DNA from: Paracoccaceae bacterium
GTDB taxonomy: Bacteria > Pseudomonadota > Alphaproteobacteria > Rhodobacterales > Rhodobacteraceae
Reading direction: 5' to 3'
Assembly (NCBI GenBank): GCA_004153385.1
Contig: SDAL01000001.1
Span: 868,001 to 932,000, forward strand
Length of the DNA: 64,000 nucleotides
Shown one piece after another: positions 19,675 to 27,891 of the stretch. Both the position numbers and the translations under genes were made by a program. The notes under the pieces were generated by a model. It searched no databases. It was not told the DNA's origin and saw only the letters and a program-made list of their open reading frames with translations. Numbering within the stretch: position 1 is the stretch's first letter; each line of letters opens with the position of its first letter.

Positions 19675-20255
19675 AGATCTCCGCTTGGGCTATCGGTAAT
19701 TCTCTGGACCCGATCCTGTTTTTTGTCGTGCTGGTCATGCTGGGGATCTGGAGGGTCATCGGCCTTCCACTCACCACCCCCACTTTGCAATCGCGATTGT
19801 CAGGGTCACTGTCACGCGTGACGCCCCCGCCAGACGAGATCGAAACAGAAATTGCGGTGATTGTCGAAGATGCCCTGCCCTTGCTTGCGGGCTGGCAACA
19901 GCTTTCCACAATGATCAATGAAGCCAGCGCGGTGATCTGTCTGGAATTCGCAACCACTTTTCCCGTTGATCGCGCCGTTTGCGAAGTGCGCGATGCGGTA
20001 TCTGCGATCGTACCGGATTTGCCCGCCGGGAGTGATGCCCCTGATATCCAGCGCGAGCAGCAGGAAGAAGCGCCGATCTTGACCTATGCCATCGACAACC
20101 CCAGCATGAGCCTTGCTGAGCTGACTTGATACGTCGACGACACAGTCTTACGGACCCTGCAGAAACCACGAAAAGTCAAGCGGATCGAAAGGCTTGGCGG
20201 ACGCGAGCGGAAGATCGAGATCGCTCTTGACCCCGTATGGATGGACGCTTTGGGA
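19671..20255 (+). pseudogene. N-terminal fragment of an RND (AcrB-type) efflux pump
   Basis: The product begins MKISAWAIGNSLDPILFF with the first transmembrane helix. It then follows the RND porter-domain pattern (RVTPPPDEIETEIAVIVEDAL, RAVCEVRDAVSAI, EEAPILTYAIDNPSMSLAELT). A TGA at 20127 interrupts it, after which the same frame continues with YVDDTVLRTLQKPRKVKRIE and ALDPVWMDALGLT. About 200 of the usual 1000 residues remain. Just after this the frame runs into integrase sequence, so the gene was truncated by recombination. Function is lost. Confidence 0.82.
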
Positions 20256-20299
20256 CTGACCGTGGCCTTTATAGCTGAAGACCTTGCGAATGAACAAAC

Positions 20300-20531
20300 C
20301 GATACCGCAGTGGGCACCAGCCAGACGGGCGCACGCGACCGGCCCCTGCGGATTTCCGGTAGCGCCGTCAGTCTTACCGAACGCGCGGCCCTGACCCTAA
20401 TCTACAAGAAAACGGGCGACCTTCGGGCAGTCCAACAGTTATTGGGCCATACCAAGATGGACAGCCCTATCAGATACCTCGGCGTTGAACTTGAAGATGC
20501 GCTGGCTATTGCCGAAGCTATCGAAATCTAA
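20300..20531 (+). pseudogene. C-terminal remnant of a tyrosine integrase, in frame with the RND fragment
   Basis: The last 60 codons read ALTLIYKKTGDLRAVQQLL, GHTKMDSPIRYLGVELEDAL and AIAEAIEI. These match the C-terminus of a widespread alphaproteobacterial tyrosine recombinase, including the GH pair and the catalytic-type Tyr in RYLG. The upstream catalytic HxxR is missing (VSLTERAAL stands in its place) and the N-terminal three quarters are absent. The reading frame is continuous with the RND piece from about 20130, giving an accidental chimera that is unlikely to be functional. Confidence 0.75.
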
Positions 20532-20755
20532 ACGCCTGGACCGTCTTCACTGACGGCCCAAACCAGCAGTTCAGCCGGGGAAACCGCAGTACCCGCTCCC
20601 CGGCTCGAACCTGCCGTTCGTGGCCCAGGCAGCTAGGGCCTGAATTTTGTCATATTACGGCCGAGAGCCAGCTCTAGCGCGGGAGACGCAAAACCTATCT
20701 TGGCCCTCCCAAATCGCCCTGATGAGAGGCTTTCACACCTTTGTATGATGGCCCC

Positions 20756-21730
20756 TCATTCGGCGATCGTCAGAAGCTTCGCCCCGGTTCCTGCGCCGGC
20801 TTCGAGATCAGATATCGCGGCGGCGGCTTCGATGAGCGGGTATGTCTTGTCAGGCTGGACTGCTATGCCACGTTTGAGCATCCCGAAAACCGCCTCTCCG
20901 GCGTCCCGATAGGCTGTGGGATCTGCCGCAAAAGCCATGATGCTGGGGCGGAGAAGGCGGATGGCCCGCCGCGCGGCGAGCGCCACAAGCGACATCTCTG
21001 GTATCGGGCCAGCGGCCTGGCCGATGCTCGCGACGGTGCCATCGCTGCGCACGCATTCGATGGTCTGGCGCAAGCGATCCCCGCCGATCCCGTCGATGGC
21101 CAAATCCACGCCCTGCCCGGCGGTGAGGGCATCGACCTCAGCCACCAGATCCGCGTCGCGCCCGACAATTACCGCATCGGCGCCAAGGCGGCGCGCGATC
21201 GCCACTTTCTCTTCCGAACCGACCGTGCCGATCACGACGGCGCCCAGAGCTTTCGCCCATTGGGTGAGCACTCCGCCCAGCCCTCCCGCCGCCGCGTGAA
21301 TCAGAACGCGGGTTCCCTTGCCGACCGGATATCTCTGGCTGAGAAGCATATGGGCGGTCATGCCGCGCAGTATGGAGGCTGCCGCGATGTCGGCGTTGAT
21401 ACCCTCGGGTAAGGGAAGCGCCCGCCAGGCGGGCAACAACCGTGTCGTGGCAAATGCACCGGGCGCTGCGCCATAGGCGATCTTCTGGCCGAGCTGAAAT
21501 CCGGACACACCCGCTCCGATGGACTCGATTGTGCCGCCCCCCTCCACACCCGGAATCGCGGGGGCCTCGAGCGGATAGAGCCCGGTCCGATAATAACTGT
21601 CGATGAAATTGACGCCGATATAGTCATGACGGATGCGGAGCTCGCCCTTCGGCGGATCACGCGGCGGCCAGTCGATGCGTTGCAATCGACCCTCGGGGCC
21701 GGGATGGGTGAGTTGAAGCGCGTATTGCAT
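20756..21730 (-). CDS. NADPH:quinone oxidoreductase (QorA-type, zinc-free MDR family)
   Basis: This 324-residue medium-chain reductase lacks the zinc ligands. It has the quinone-reductase segments (FIDSYYRTGLYPL, PGVEGGGTIESIG, YAAAPG-like YGAAPGAF) and a nucleotide-binding loop, AAAGGLGGVLTQWAKALGA. It reduces quinones using NADPH in the cytoplasm. AGAGGA 7 bases before MQYALQL sets the start; the longer frame adds 59 unlikely residues. It is divergent from a LysR regulator with a 66-base gap, an arrangement in which the regulator usually controls the reductase. Confidence 0.93.
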   Translation of the reverse strand: MQYALQLTHPGPEGRLQRIDWPPRDPPKGELRIRHDYIGVNFIDSYYRTGLYPLEAPAIPGVEGGGTIESIGAGVSGFQLGQKIAYGAAPGAFATTRLLPAWRALPLPEGINADIAAASILRGMTAHMLLSQRYPVGKGTRVLIHAAAGGLGGVLTQWAKALGAVVIGTVGSEEKVAIARRLGADAVIVGRDADLVAEVDALTAGQGVDLAIDGIGGDRLRQTIECVRSDGTVASIGQAAGPIPEMSLVALAARRAIRLLRPSIMAFAADPTAYRDAGEAVFGMLKRGIAVQPDKTYPLIEAAAAISDLEAGAGTGAKLLTIAE

Positions 21731-21796
21731 GATGTTCCTCTCTTTCGCACCGAAACTAGCCCTTGCATGATTTCCGTAAATTCCCACAATTCTCCC

Positions 21797-22651
21797 ATGG
21801 ATGTGAAAAAATTCACCGGCACGAATTGGGACGACCTGCGGTATTTCGCCTGTTTCGCGGCGTCGGGTTCGCTTTCGGCGGCAGCGCGGGCGCTGAATGT
21901 CGAACATGCGACGATCTCACGGCGCATTCAGTCCCTGGAGGCCGATCTGAACCTGAAGCTGGTCGACCGGCGCGGTCGCAAGCTGCTGTTGACGCCCTCG
22001 GGCGAAGAGGTCGCCGCAATCATCGAAAAGATGGAGTTCGGCGCGCAACAGGTTCTGCGTCATGCTTGGCATGCCGCATCCGATGTGGGGGGAGAGGTCA
22101 AGATCAGTGCGCCCCCGGCCTTTGCGGCCGCTATTCTGGCTGAGCCCGTCACGGCGCTTCAAAGAAAGCATCCCAAGCTGCGCCTGTTCATCTCGAGCGA
22201 CATACACACGGCTGCGCTCGATCGGCGTCAGGCCGATATCGCCATTCGTTTGCGACGCCCTGACCATGACGATTTGACGATGGTGAAGCTGGGAGAGATG
22301 GCGTTTCGGCTCTATGCCCGGCCCGACTATCTGGTACGCACGGTGGAGGCGGATTGGCAATACGTCTCGCTCGGCGGCGCCTTGGCACACGCGCCCCAAC
22401 AACGCGCGATCGAGGCGAACGCCATCGCTCCGGGCCTGTCCGCCGATCATATCGAGATGCAGCTGGCGCTGGTACGTGCGGGAGCGGGCATTACCATGTT
22501 GCCCGATTTTCTGGCCGCAGAGGACCAAGCGCTGACACGCATCGAGAGGCCACCGCTCATCCGGGAAGTCTGGTTGACCTACCATTCCGACGCGAAAAAT
22601 GCCGTCACGATACAAACCGTGGTCAAAGAACTGAAATTGCTGACGTTCTGA
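21797..22651 (+). CDS. LysR-family transcriptional regulator
   Basis: This is a 284-residue regulator. The N-terminal HTH reads WDDLRYFACFAASGSLSAAARALNVEHATISRRI, with the wing near LVDRRGRKLLLTPSGEEV. The periplasmic-binding-protein-like effector domain follows (KLRLFISSD, RQADIAIRL, RAGAGITMLPDFLA). MDVKKFTG is the most family-like start; ATG codons 10 and more residues upstream are possible. It is divergent from the quinone oxidoreductase gene and probably controls it. Confidence 0.9.
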   Translation: MDVKKFTGTNWDDLRYFACFAASGSLSAAARALNVEHATISRRIQSLEADLNLKLVDRRGRKLLLTPSGEEVAAIIEKMEFGAQQVLRHAWHAASDVGGEVKISAPPAFAAAILAEPVTALQRKHPKLRLFISSDIHTAALDRRQADIAIRLRRPDHDDLTMVKLGEMAFRLYARPDYLVRTVEADWQYVSLGGALAHAPQQRAIEANAIAPGLSADHIEMQLALVRAGAGITMLPDFLAAEDQALTRIERPPLIREVWLTYHSDAKNAVTIQTVVKELKLLTF

Positions 22652-22696
22652 ACATCGACCAAGCGCGATTGTTTCAATGCGCCGCGGAAGTCAGAA

Positions 22697-22713
22697 CGGC
22701 CCTTTGCGGACAT
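22697..22713 (+). repeat. Dispersed intergenic repeat, unit A
   Basis: The sequence is CGGCCCTTTGCGGACAT. Close copies sit at 32184, 33766, 40211 (inverted) and 43590 (inverted), always between genes. Confidence 0.6.
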
Positions 22714-22885
22714 CCGCGAAGTCGCTATTTGCTGCAATGCAGCTTCCCCGAGCCCGCCATCCCAGATATCTTGCAGCATGTTCTGGCAGTCCAATCTCCG
22801 GTGAGCGGGACCGAAGCGTCCATTGAAGAAGGTTTCGCGTACCGCTATTGACCTTTTTGTTTTGACTATTGACGGCAGGACTGAC

Positions 22886-23428
22886 GTGCCAAGAATATAC
22901 CTGATCGGAGCCTCATGCTCGGGCGTCTCAACGCTTGGCGCGACACTGTCCGCGCAGATGGGCATTCCCCTGCTGGACGTGGACGACTTCTATTGGATGC
23001 CAACAGACCCACCGTTCACAACAAAGCGCCCTCCAGAAGAGCGGGTCCGTTTGATCCAACAGCGGCAATTCCAGACGGATGGCTGGGTTCTGTCAGGCTC
23101 CTTTATGGGTTGGGGGGATATCCTGATTGGGCATGTCGAGATCATCGCCTTCCTATATACACCTACCGCGATACGGCTGCAGCGTCTGGAGAGCCGAGAG
23201 GCACAAAGACATGGTGATCGTATCTTGCCGGGCGGGGACATGTATGAAGGCCATCTGGCATTCCGTGACTGGGCATCCCGCTATGATGATCCCTCTTTCA
23301 CAGGACGCAATCTCGCGCAGCATGAAAGCTGGCTCAAGGCACAGACCGTTCCAGTGCTGAGGCTTGACGGCACACAGAGCAATGAAGTTTTAGCTCAGAC
23401 AGTCACGAGCACGCTGGAACGGCTCTGA
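22886..23428 (+). CDS. P-loop nucleotide kinase-like protein (adenylate kinase-related)
   Basis: This 180-residue protein begins with a nucleotide-binding loop (IYLIGASCSGVSTLGATL), followed by the acidic LLDVDDFYWMP. Together these resemble small topology-modulation or adenylate-kinase-like ATPases. The usual Walker lysine is replaced (G-A-S-C-S-G-V-S-T), as in several members of this group. A basic LID-like segment (RLQRLESREAQRHGDR) follows. The GTG start was preferred because GGCAGGA lies 5 bases upstream; an ATG at 22823 would add 21 residues without a good ribosome site. The substrate is unknown and it stands as a single gene. Confidence 0.75.
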   Translation: MPRIYLIGASCSGVSTLGATLSAQMGIPLLDVDDFYWMPTDPPFTTKRPPEERVRLIQQRQFQTDGWVLSGSFMGWGDILIGHVEIIAFLYTPTAIRLQRLESREAQRHGDRILPGGDMYEGHLAFRDWASRYDDPSFTGRNLAQHESWLKAQTVPVLRLDGTQSNEVLAQTVTSTLERL

Positions 23429-23891
23429 ACAACCACGAAGGGATCGAAGCGGTCATGTGGCGCCGCGCGGACCGCATGAGCCACGTCGTCGGAGCCCTCC
23501 GAGGCAGAGCCGCTTCGAGCATGGGGCGCGCGACAGTCGTGTCAAACAGGTCGCTGTCGCGAAAGCGCCCATGCCGGTTTTTGGAAAACGTTGAATGATC
23601 GGGGACCCGCTCACCCAGATCGCGGCGACACAACCAGCGATACGCGAGGTTTGGATGCACCTCTTCTTACATCCGCCGCTCGGACCGGATGCCGACGCAA
23701 TCACCGACCACAAGCATCCGGATCAGGAGGTCCGGATCGACCAGCGGGCGGCCCGTGTGACTGTAGACATCAGCAAGGTGGGCACGGAGGCTGCTCAGGC
23801 CGACGAACCGGTCGAGGGATCGAAGCAGGTGATCCTTCCGTGACACCTTGTAGAAAAATGCCCGTTGAGCGTCCTGCCGCGGTCCCGTCAT
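23403..23891 (-). pseudogene. Truncated, frameshifted IS1182/IS5-type transposase
   Basis: Two frames join to give the N-terminal part of a DDE transposase. The first has DHLLRSLDRFVGLSSLRAHL and YSHTGRPLVDPDLLIRMLVV, the second HPNLAYRWLCRRDLGERVPD and HSTFSKNRHGRFRDSDLF. The frame changes near 23660 and the catalytic C-terminal two thirds are missing. Terminal inverted repeats are not recognisable. It overlaps the last 26 bases of the kinase gene on the opposite strand. Confidence 0.82.
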
Positions 23892-24104
23892 CGCCCACCC
23901 TCCCCTAGAGTACTGGAATTGAACCAGTCGTTCGGCTCTCGCTCAAGAAAGCGTTTTTCAACGAAATACGCCTCAAGGCGTCATTGTCGGCAAAGTGCAG
24001 TTGTGTCGTCAGCATCGAAGCCAAAGCCCTATACTGGCCACTCGCGGCTAGATCAGCTGGATCAGTATGTGCCCGAAGTGACCGCCGCAGACCCCGGTTC
24101 CTCG

Positions 24105-25649
24105 TTAGCGGCCGTACGCGCGTGGCGCGAACGTGATGTCCTTGCGCACCTGCGGCTGTTCGGCAGGACGGTCCAGCCTGAGGCGAATGGCCGAGGGGAC
24201 TTTTTCGGTGTGTAGGACCAGAGTCTGCCCCTCGGGGTTCTCGGCTGCAAACATCCGGACCTGGCTTTGTGCAGGTGACAACCAGTCGGGCCCCCGATCG
24301 TGGGCATAGAGCGCGGCCTGCCCCGAGATATCATGCGGCACCGACCATGTGATCAGGTCATCTTTCTGCCCGCTGTAGCGCAAAATGTAGGTGTCGGGCG
24401 TGGTCCCCGGATACAGTTCGGCCCGCACACCGTTGCTGTCGAGCAAGGCACGCCCGTCCTTGTCCACTGTCATGTCGAAGACCCGCGTCATCGCGGGATA
24501 CCAGGCAACCTCGGCCGTCATGCGGGACATCTGGTCCAGCATGACGGGGCCGATCACGTTCGGCGTCACCAGCGCGGCGGACCGTAGGCTGTCGGGATAG
24601 CCGAAATCCGGCTGGGCATAGACGGGACCGACATGGGTGCGGATGTCGACCGGCTCTCCGGCCTCGTCGAAAAGACGCAAGTCATTGAAGGTCATCTTGC
24701 CAGCCTGGACGAAGCTCTTCAGGTCCGCAGGGATGGCGAGGAGGACGGGCGCGCCGAAGAATTCGAACGTTGGCTCGTCTGCGAATATCTGCTCCGCCGT
24801 GGCGGAGGGCAGATCCACGGGCGCCATCACTTCGTCGATGTCCCGGGGCCAGCGGCTGTCCTCGGGGGCGAAAGTTGCCTGCCCGTCCGCGAGCGGGGTA
24901 AGGACGGTGGTGCGACGGGAGGGCAGTTTGCGCCCATCGACCGTCAGTGTCGTTTCCCGCGTGACGACCTGGCCCATCACCCATCCTTCGGCGCGATCCA
25001 GAATGGCCAGCCCCGCGATGCGGTGGCCGCGCGTGCGCCAAGGGCGGGGATCATGGGCATCGGGGGCGACATCCGGCCCGACACCGCCCGCGAAGGCGAC
25101 GCGTACCTCCGTATCGGTCACCGCCGTCACCCGCAGCTCGACGTTCCGGTAGCTGCCAAGCTCCGGCAGCGTGGTGGTCCACCCGTCCTCGGCCTGAACC
25201 GTGACCGGGAAGACGGGACTGGCGAAGGGATCGGAAAGGGCCGCGTGCAGGATCCGGGCCTTGGCACCGGCGCGGCCTTCCACCTCGGGCGCGGCACTGG
25301 CGAAGGTGCGATCCGCCTCGTCGCCGACGATCTGCGTATCATAGCCCGCCCGTTGCAGGGCCGTCAGCGCGTCAGACCACTGCCCTGGCGCGGAAGAGCT
25401 GGCGTATTCCCCATCCTCGCGCAGCTCGACGCGCGTGGGGACGGTGTGAACCCCGTCTTCCGTTGCCGTCACGTCGAGATAGGTGTCGAGATAACGGCCA
25501 TAGAGGGCGTCGAAGGCCAGCGGCCGCGCCTCGTCGCTGACCGAAAGGCTGTAACTTCGCGTACTGTCTTGGGCAGGCTGGAAGATCACGGGGTCGGCAA
25601 GAGCCGGTCCGGCCCAGAGCAGCGGTGCAATCAGGACGAGTGAGCGCAT
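24105..25649 (-). CDS. Secreted protein of unknown function, short paralogue of the operon's first gene
   Basis: This 513-residue protein has a signal peptide (MRSLVLIAPLLWAGPALA). It has no membrane anchor and no motif I recognise. Its body resembles the first 500 residues of the 710-residue protein at the head of the same operon. Shared landmarks include an ILDRAEGW/VLDRQEGW segment, AEVAWYPA, and DRGPDWLSPAQS against DRGPDWLTPAES. The composition is beta-rich, suggesting a periplasmic or surface beta-sandwich. AAGGA precedes the chosen ATG. It is the last gene of a five-gene unit, 17 bases after a small membrane protein. I cannot assign a function. Confidence 0.8.
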   Translation of the reverse strand: MRSLVLIAPLLWAGPALADPVIFQPAQDSTRSYSLSVSDEARPLAFDALYGRYLDTYLDVTATEDGVHTVPTRVELREDGEYASSSAPGQWSDALTALQRAGYDTQIVGDEADRTFASAAPEVEGRAGAKARILHAALSDPFASPVFPVTVQAEDGWTTTLPELGSYRNVELRVTAVTDTEVRVAFAGGVGPDVAPDAHDPRPWRTRGHRIAGLAILDRAEGWVMGQVVTRETTLTVDGRKLPSRRTTVLTPLADGQATFAPEDSRWPRDIDEVMAPVDLPSATAEQIFADEPTFEFFGAPVLLAIPADLKSFVQAGKMTFNDLRLFDEAGEPVDIRTHVGPVYAQPDFGYPDSLRSAALVTPNVIGPVMLDQMSRMTAEVAWYPAMTRVFDMTVDKDGRALLDSNGVRAELYPGTTPDTYILRYSGQKDDLITWSVPHDISGQAALYAHDRGPDWLSPAQSQVRMFAAENPEGQTLVLHTEKVPSAIRLRLDRPAEQPQVRKDITFAPRAYGR

Positions 25650-25666
25650 GGGAAATCCTTTGATGT

Positions 25667-25915
25667 TCAGCCGAAATCCCCGCTGATCCACATCCAGAGC
25701 AGTGCCGCCACCCCTGCCACCGTCAGCAGCAGGTAGGCGCCCACCACCGGCGCGACGATCAGCCAGATCAGGGCGTAGAGAAACGTATGGCGGCGAAAGA
25801 ACGGGCGTCGCTGCCCGTCCTTGTGCGCGAAGGCCAAGGCGAAGACGCCGATCACCGCGATCCCCTGCCAGCCGAGAAGCAGGAGGGTCAGCCCGCCTTG
25901 TGCGACAGGGATCAT
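25667..25915 (-). CDS. Small two-helix membrane protein of unknown function
   Basis: This 82-residue protein has a first hydrophobic helix (LTLLLLGWQGIAVIGVFALAF), a basic loop (HKDGQRRPFFRRH) and a second long helix (YALIWLIVAPVVGAYLLLT). It probably sits in the inner membrane with the basic loop on the cytoplasmic side. It lies between the DUF805 gene (99-base gap) and the short secreted paralogue (17-base gap), so it belongs to the operon. No family is recognised. Confidence 0.7.
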   Translation of the reverse strand: MIPVAQGGLTLLLLGWQGIAVIGVFALAFAHKDGQRRPFFRRHTFLYALIWLIVAPVVGAYLLLTVAGVAALLWMWISGDFG

Positions 25916-26014
25916 GTCGGACTGCAGATCGGGTACACGATGCCGGTCGCCAGCCGATCCCGTGCGACGGCAGCTAAGGCGAGGCGGACCGGCACGCCCA
26001 TCGCCATTAGACAG

Positions 26015-26521
26015 CTACTCATTCCCTTCCCCCTCCTCGTCCTGCGGTGGGGGCCCGAAACGGTTGTCATGGGGCGCGCCCTTTCGCGCCAGCAGTATGA
26101 CGAGCCAGATGCTCGACACAAGCGACACAGCCGCAAACCCCAGTATGACGGTATAGATCCAATCTTCTGAGTTGCTCGGCGTGGGGATCTGCGCCATGGG
26201 CTGCGCGGTCAGTCCGCGCATGGCTAAGGCGCCGAGAAAAAAGCTCAGCGACGCGAGGCCCGGCAACAGCAGCCACCAGCCGCGCCGGTTCACGTCGTGC
26301 AACCGCCGCCATCCGGCTGATGTCATCGGCAGGATGGCGACGGTGGCAAGGAACACGCCAAAGGGGTGCCGCCCGTCAAAGAGCATGTAATCCAGCGTTC
26401 CGGTGATCCCGCTCGCGATCACGAGGGCCAGCACGAAGTACCAATATTCCGCGCGCGATGCCCGCCCGCCGAAGCGAAGGAACTTGCGCAGGCAGGTGCG
26501 GAGAGCTCGACCGAACGTCAT
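26015..26521 (-). CDS. DUF805-family inner-membrane protein
   Basis: This 168-residue protein shows the DUF805 pattern: an N-terminal FLRFGGRASRAEYWYF, a hydrophobic helix, then GWRRLHDVNRRGWWLLLPG followed by two more helices. The C-terminal tail is acidic (PPPQDEEGEGNE). DUF805 proteins are widespread inner-membrane proteins of unknown role. Its ATG overlaps the stop of the upstream MORN-repeat gene in an ATGA junction, which shows translational coupling and sets the start. Confidence 0.88.
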   Translation of the reverse strand: MTFGRALRTCLRKFLRFGGRASRAEYWYFVLALVIASGITGTLDYMLFDGRHPFGVFLATVAILPMTSAGWRRLHDVNRRGWWLLLPGLASLSFFLGALAMRGLTAQPMAQIPTPSNSEDWIYTVILGFAAVSLVSSIWLVILLARKGAPHDNRFGPPPQDEEGEGNE

Positions 26522-27891
26522 TGCGGCCCCACCGGCAGGTCGGTCCGGGCCAGCGCACCATCCTGCCACAGATCGCGCAGGACCGGGCGCCCACCCTGAT
26601 AATAGGTGGTGAAGCCGTCACGAACACCGTCGCGCCATGCCTGCACCTCGTCCACCGCGCCATCGGGGGCAAAGACATACTGCAGCCCGTCTTGCTCGCC
26701 CATGTCGTAATGGACAACCTCGACCGGATGGCCGTTGGCGTCGGTGATGTTCCAGCGGCCGTCGCGCTCGTCCTGAATGTAATTGCCCGAAAGGTGGTCT
26801 TTGAGATTTTGCGACATTTCCTGCCACTGGCCGGTCTTTTGGCCCATGTCGTATTGCCCCAGTTCGAGTATCTCGCCATCGGGGCCAAAGGATTCATACG
26901 GCCCGTCCAGCGTTCCGGCGACATAGGTCACGCGCATCCGCACATCTCCGTTCAGACCCAACGTGCGTTGTTCGCCGTCCAGCCGCCCTTGGGCATCGTA
27001 GTTTTCCAGTTCCACGAATGGCGTCGTCTCCTCACGCCGCCATTCGCCGACGCGCTTGCCGTGGTCATACATGCCACGGTCCAGAACCCTGCCATTCCAT
27101 GTGCGGGTAAAAAGGCCGTCGGGCAGGTTGTCGACATAGGTGACGCGGGTCACGTCGCCCTGGATCGGGTCGGTGCTGATGTAGCGGCCCTGCATCTGGC
27201 CGTCGATCACCTCGGACCGGTCGATCAGGTCGTCCCCCCGGTGGCGGGTGGTCAGGCGATAGCCCTCGGCGCTGATGTCTGTTTCGGTGAAATTCCCCTT
27301 GTATTCCGTCAGCCTCTCGCCCCGGCCATGGCCATCGACCTGTACGGGTTCGCGCAAGGAAATCAGCGTGTCATCTTTCCAGCGCCGTTCACGCAGGAAG
27401 TCGCCTGCATCGCTGTAGTCCGCCTCACGCGTCAGCACGCCGTCGCGCGACCAACGGCGCGACTGGCCAACCTCGCGTCCATTGTCGAAATGGCGCACGG
27501 AACGCCGTGCTCCGGAGGGCCAGAACCCGACATGCGCCCCGACAGGGCTCCCCATCGCGTAAGTGCCCTGCATGGTCAGGTGGCCGTCACGGTCGTAGTC
27601 GCGGAAATCTCCGTCGCGCGCTCCGTCCGTCCAATGAACTTCGGCGGCAAGCTGGCCGTTTTCGTGGAACTTCCGCTCGATCCCGTCGATGCGGCCGGCC
27701 TTGTAGACCGCCTCCTCCCGCAGCTGCCCCGAGGGATAGTAGGACCGCCAAGGACCATCCAGCTTGCCCTGGCTGCGCGTGATCTCCCCTGCCAGGGTAC
27801 CGTCATCGTAGAACTCCCTCTGCACGCCATCAGGCGCCTGTGCCAAGGCGGGCGTCGCAAGGCAGAGAAGCAGGGCTGCGGTGCGGATCAT
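26518..27891 (-). CDS. Secreted MORN-repeat protein (YwqK-like)
   Basis: This 457-residue protein has a signal peptide (MIRTAALLLCLATPALA) and then a chain of at least ten MORN_2-type units of about 23 residues. Examples are YYPSGQLREEAVYKAGRIDG, FHENGQLAAEVHWTDGARDG and FGPDGEILELGQYDMGQKTG. Secreted MORN arrays form elongated beta structures that bind lipid, protein or glycan; the ligand here is unknown. The start is fixed by an ATGA overlap with the stop of the 710-residue secreted protein. A longer upstream frame lacks a signal peptide and is rejected. It is the second gene of the envelope operon. Confidence 0.88.
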   Translation of the reverse strand: MIRTAALLLCLATPALAQAPDGVQREFYDDGTLAGEITRSQGKLDGPWRSYYPSGQLREEAVYKAGRIDGIERKFHENGQLAAEVHWTDGARDGDFRDYDRDGHLTMQGTYAMGSPVGAHVGFWPSGARRSVRHFDNGREVGQSRRWSRDGVLTREADYSDAGDFLRERRWKDDTLISLREPVQVDGHGRGERLTEYKGNFTETDISAEGYRLTTRHRGDDLIDRSEVIDGQMQGRYISTDPIQGDVTRVTYVDNLPDGLFTRTWNGRVLDRGMYDHGKRVGEWRREETTPFVELENYDAQGRLDGEQRTLGLNGDVRMRVTYVAGTLDGPYESFGPDGEILELGQYDMGQKTGQWQEMSQNLKDHLSGNYIQDERDGRWNITDANGHPVEVVHYDMGEQDGLQYVFAPDGAVDEVQAWRDGVRDGFTTYYQGGRPVLRDLWQDGALARTDLPVGPQ

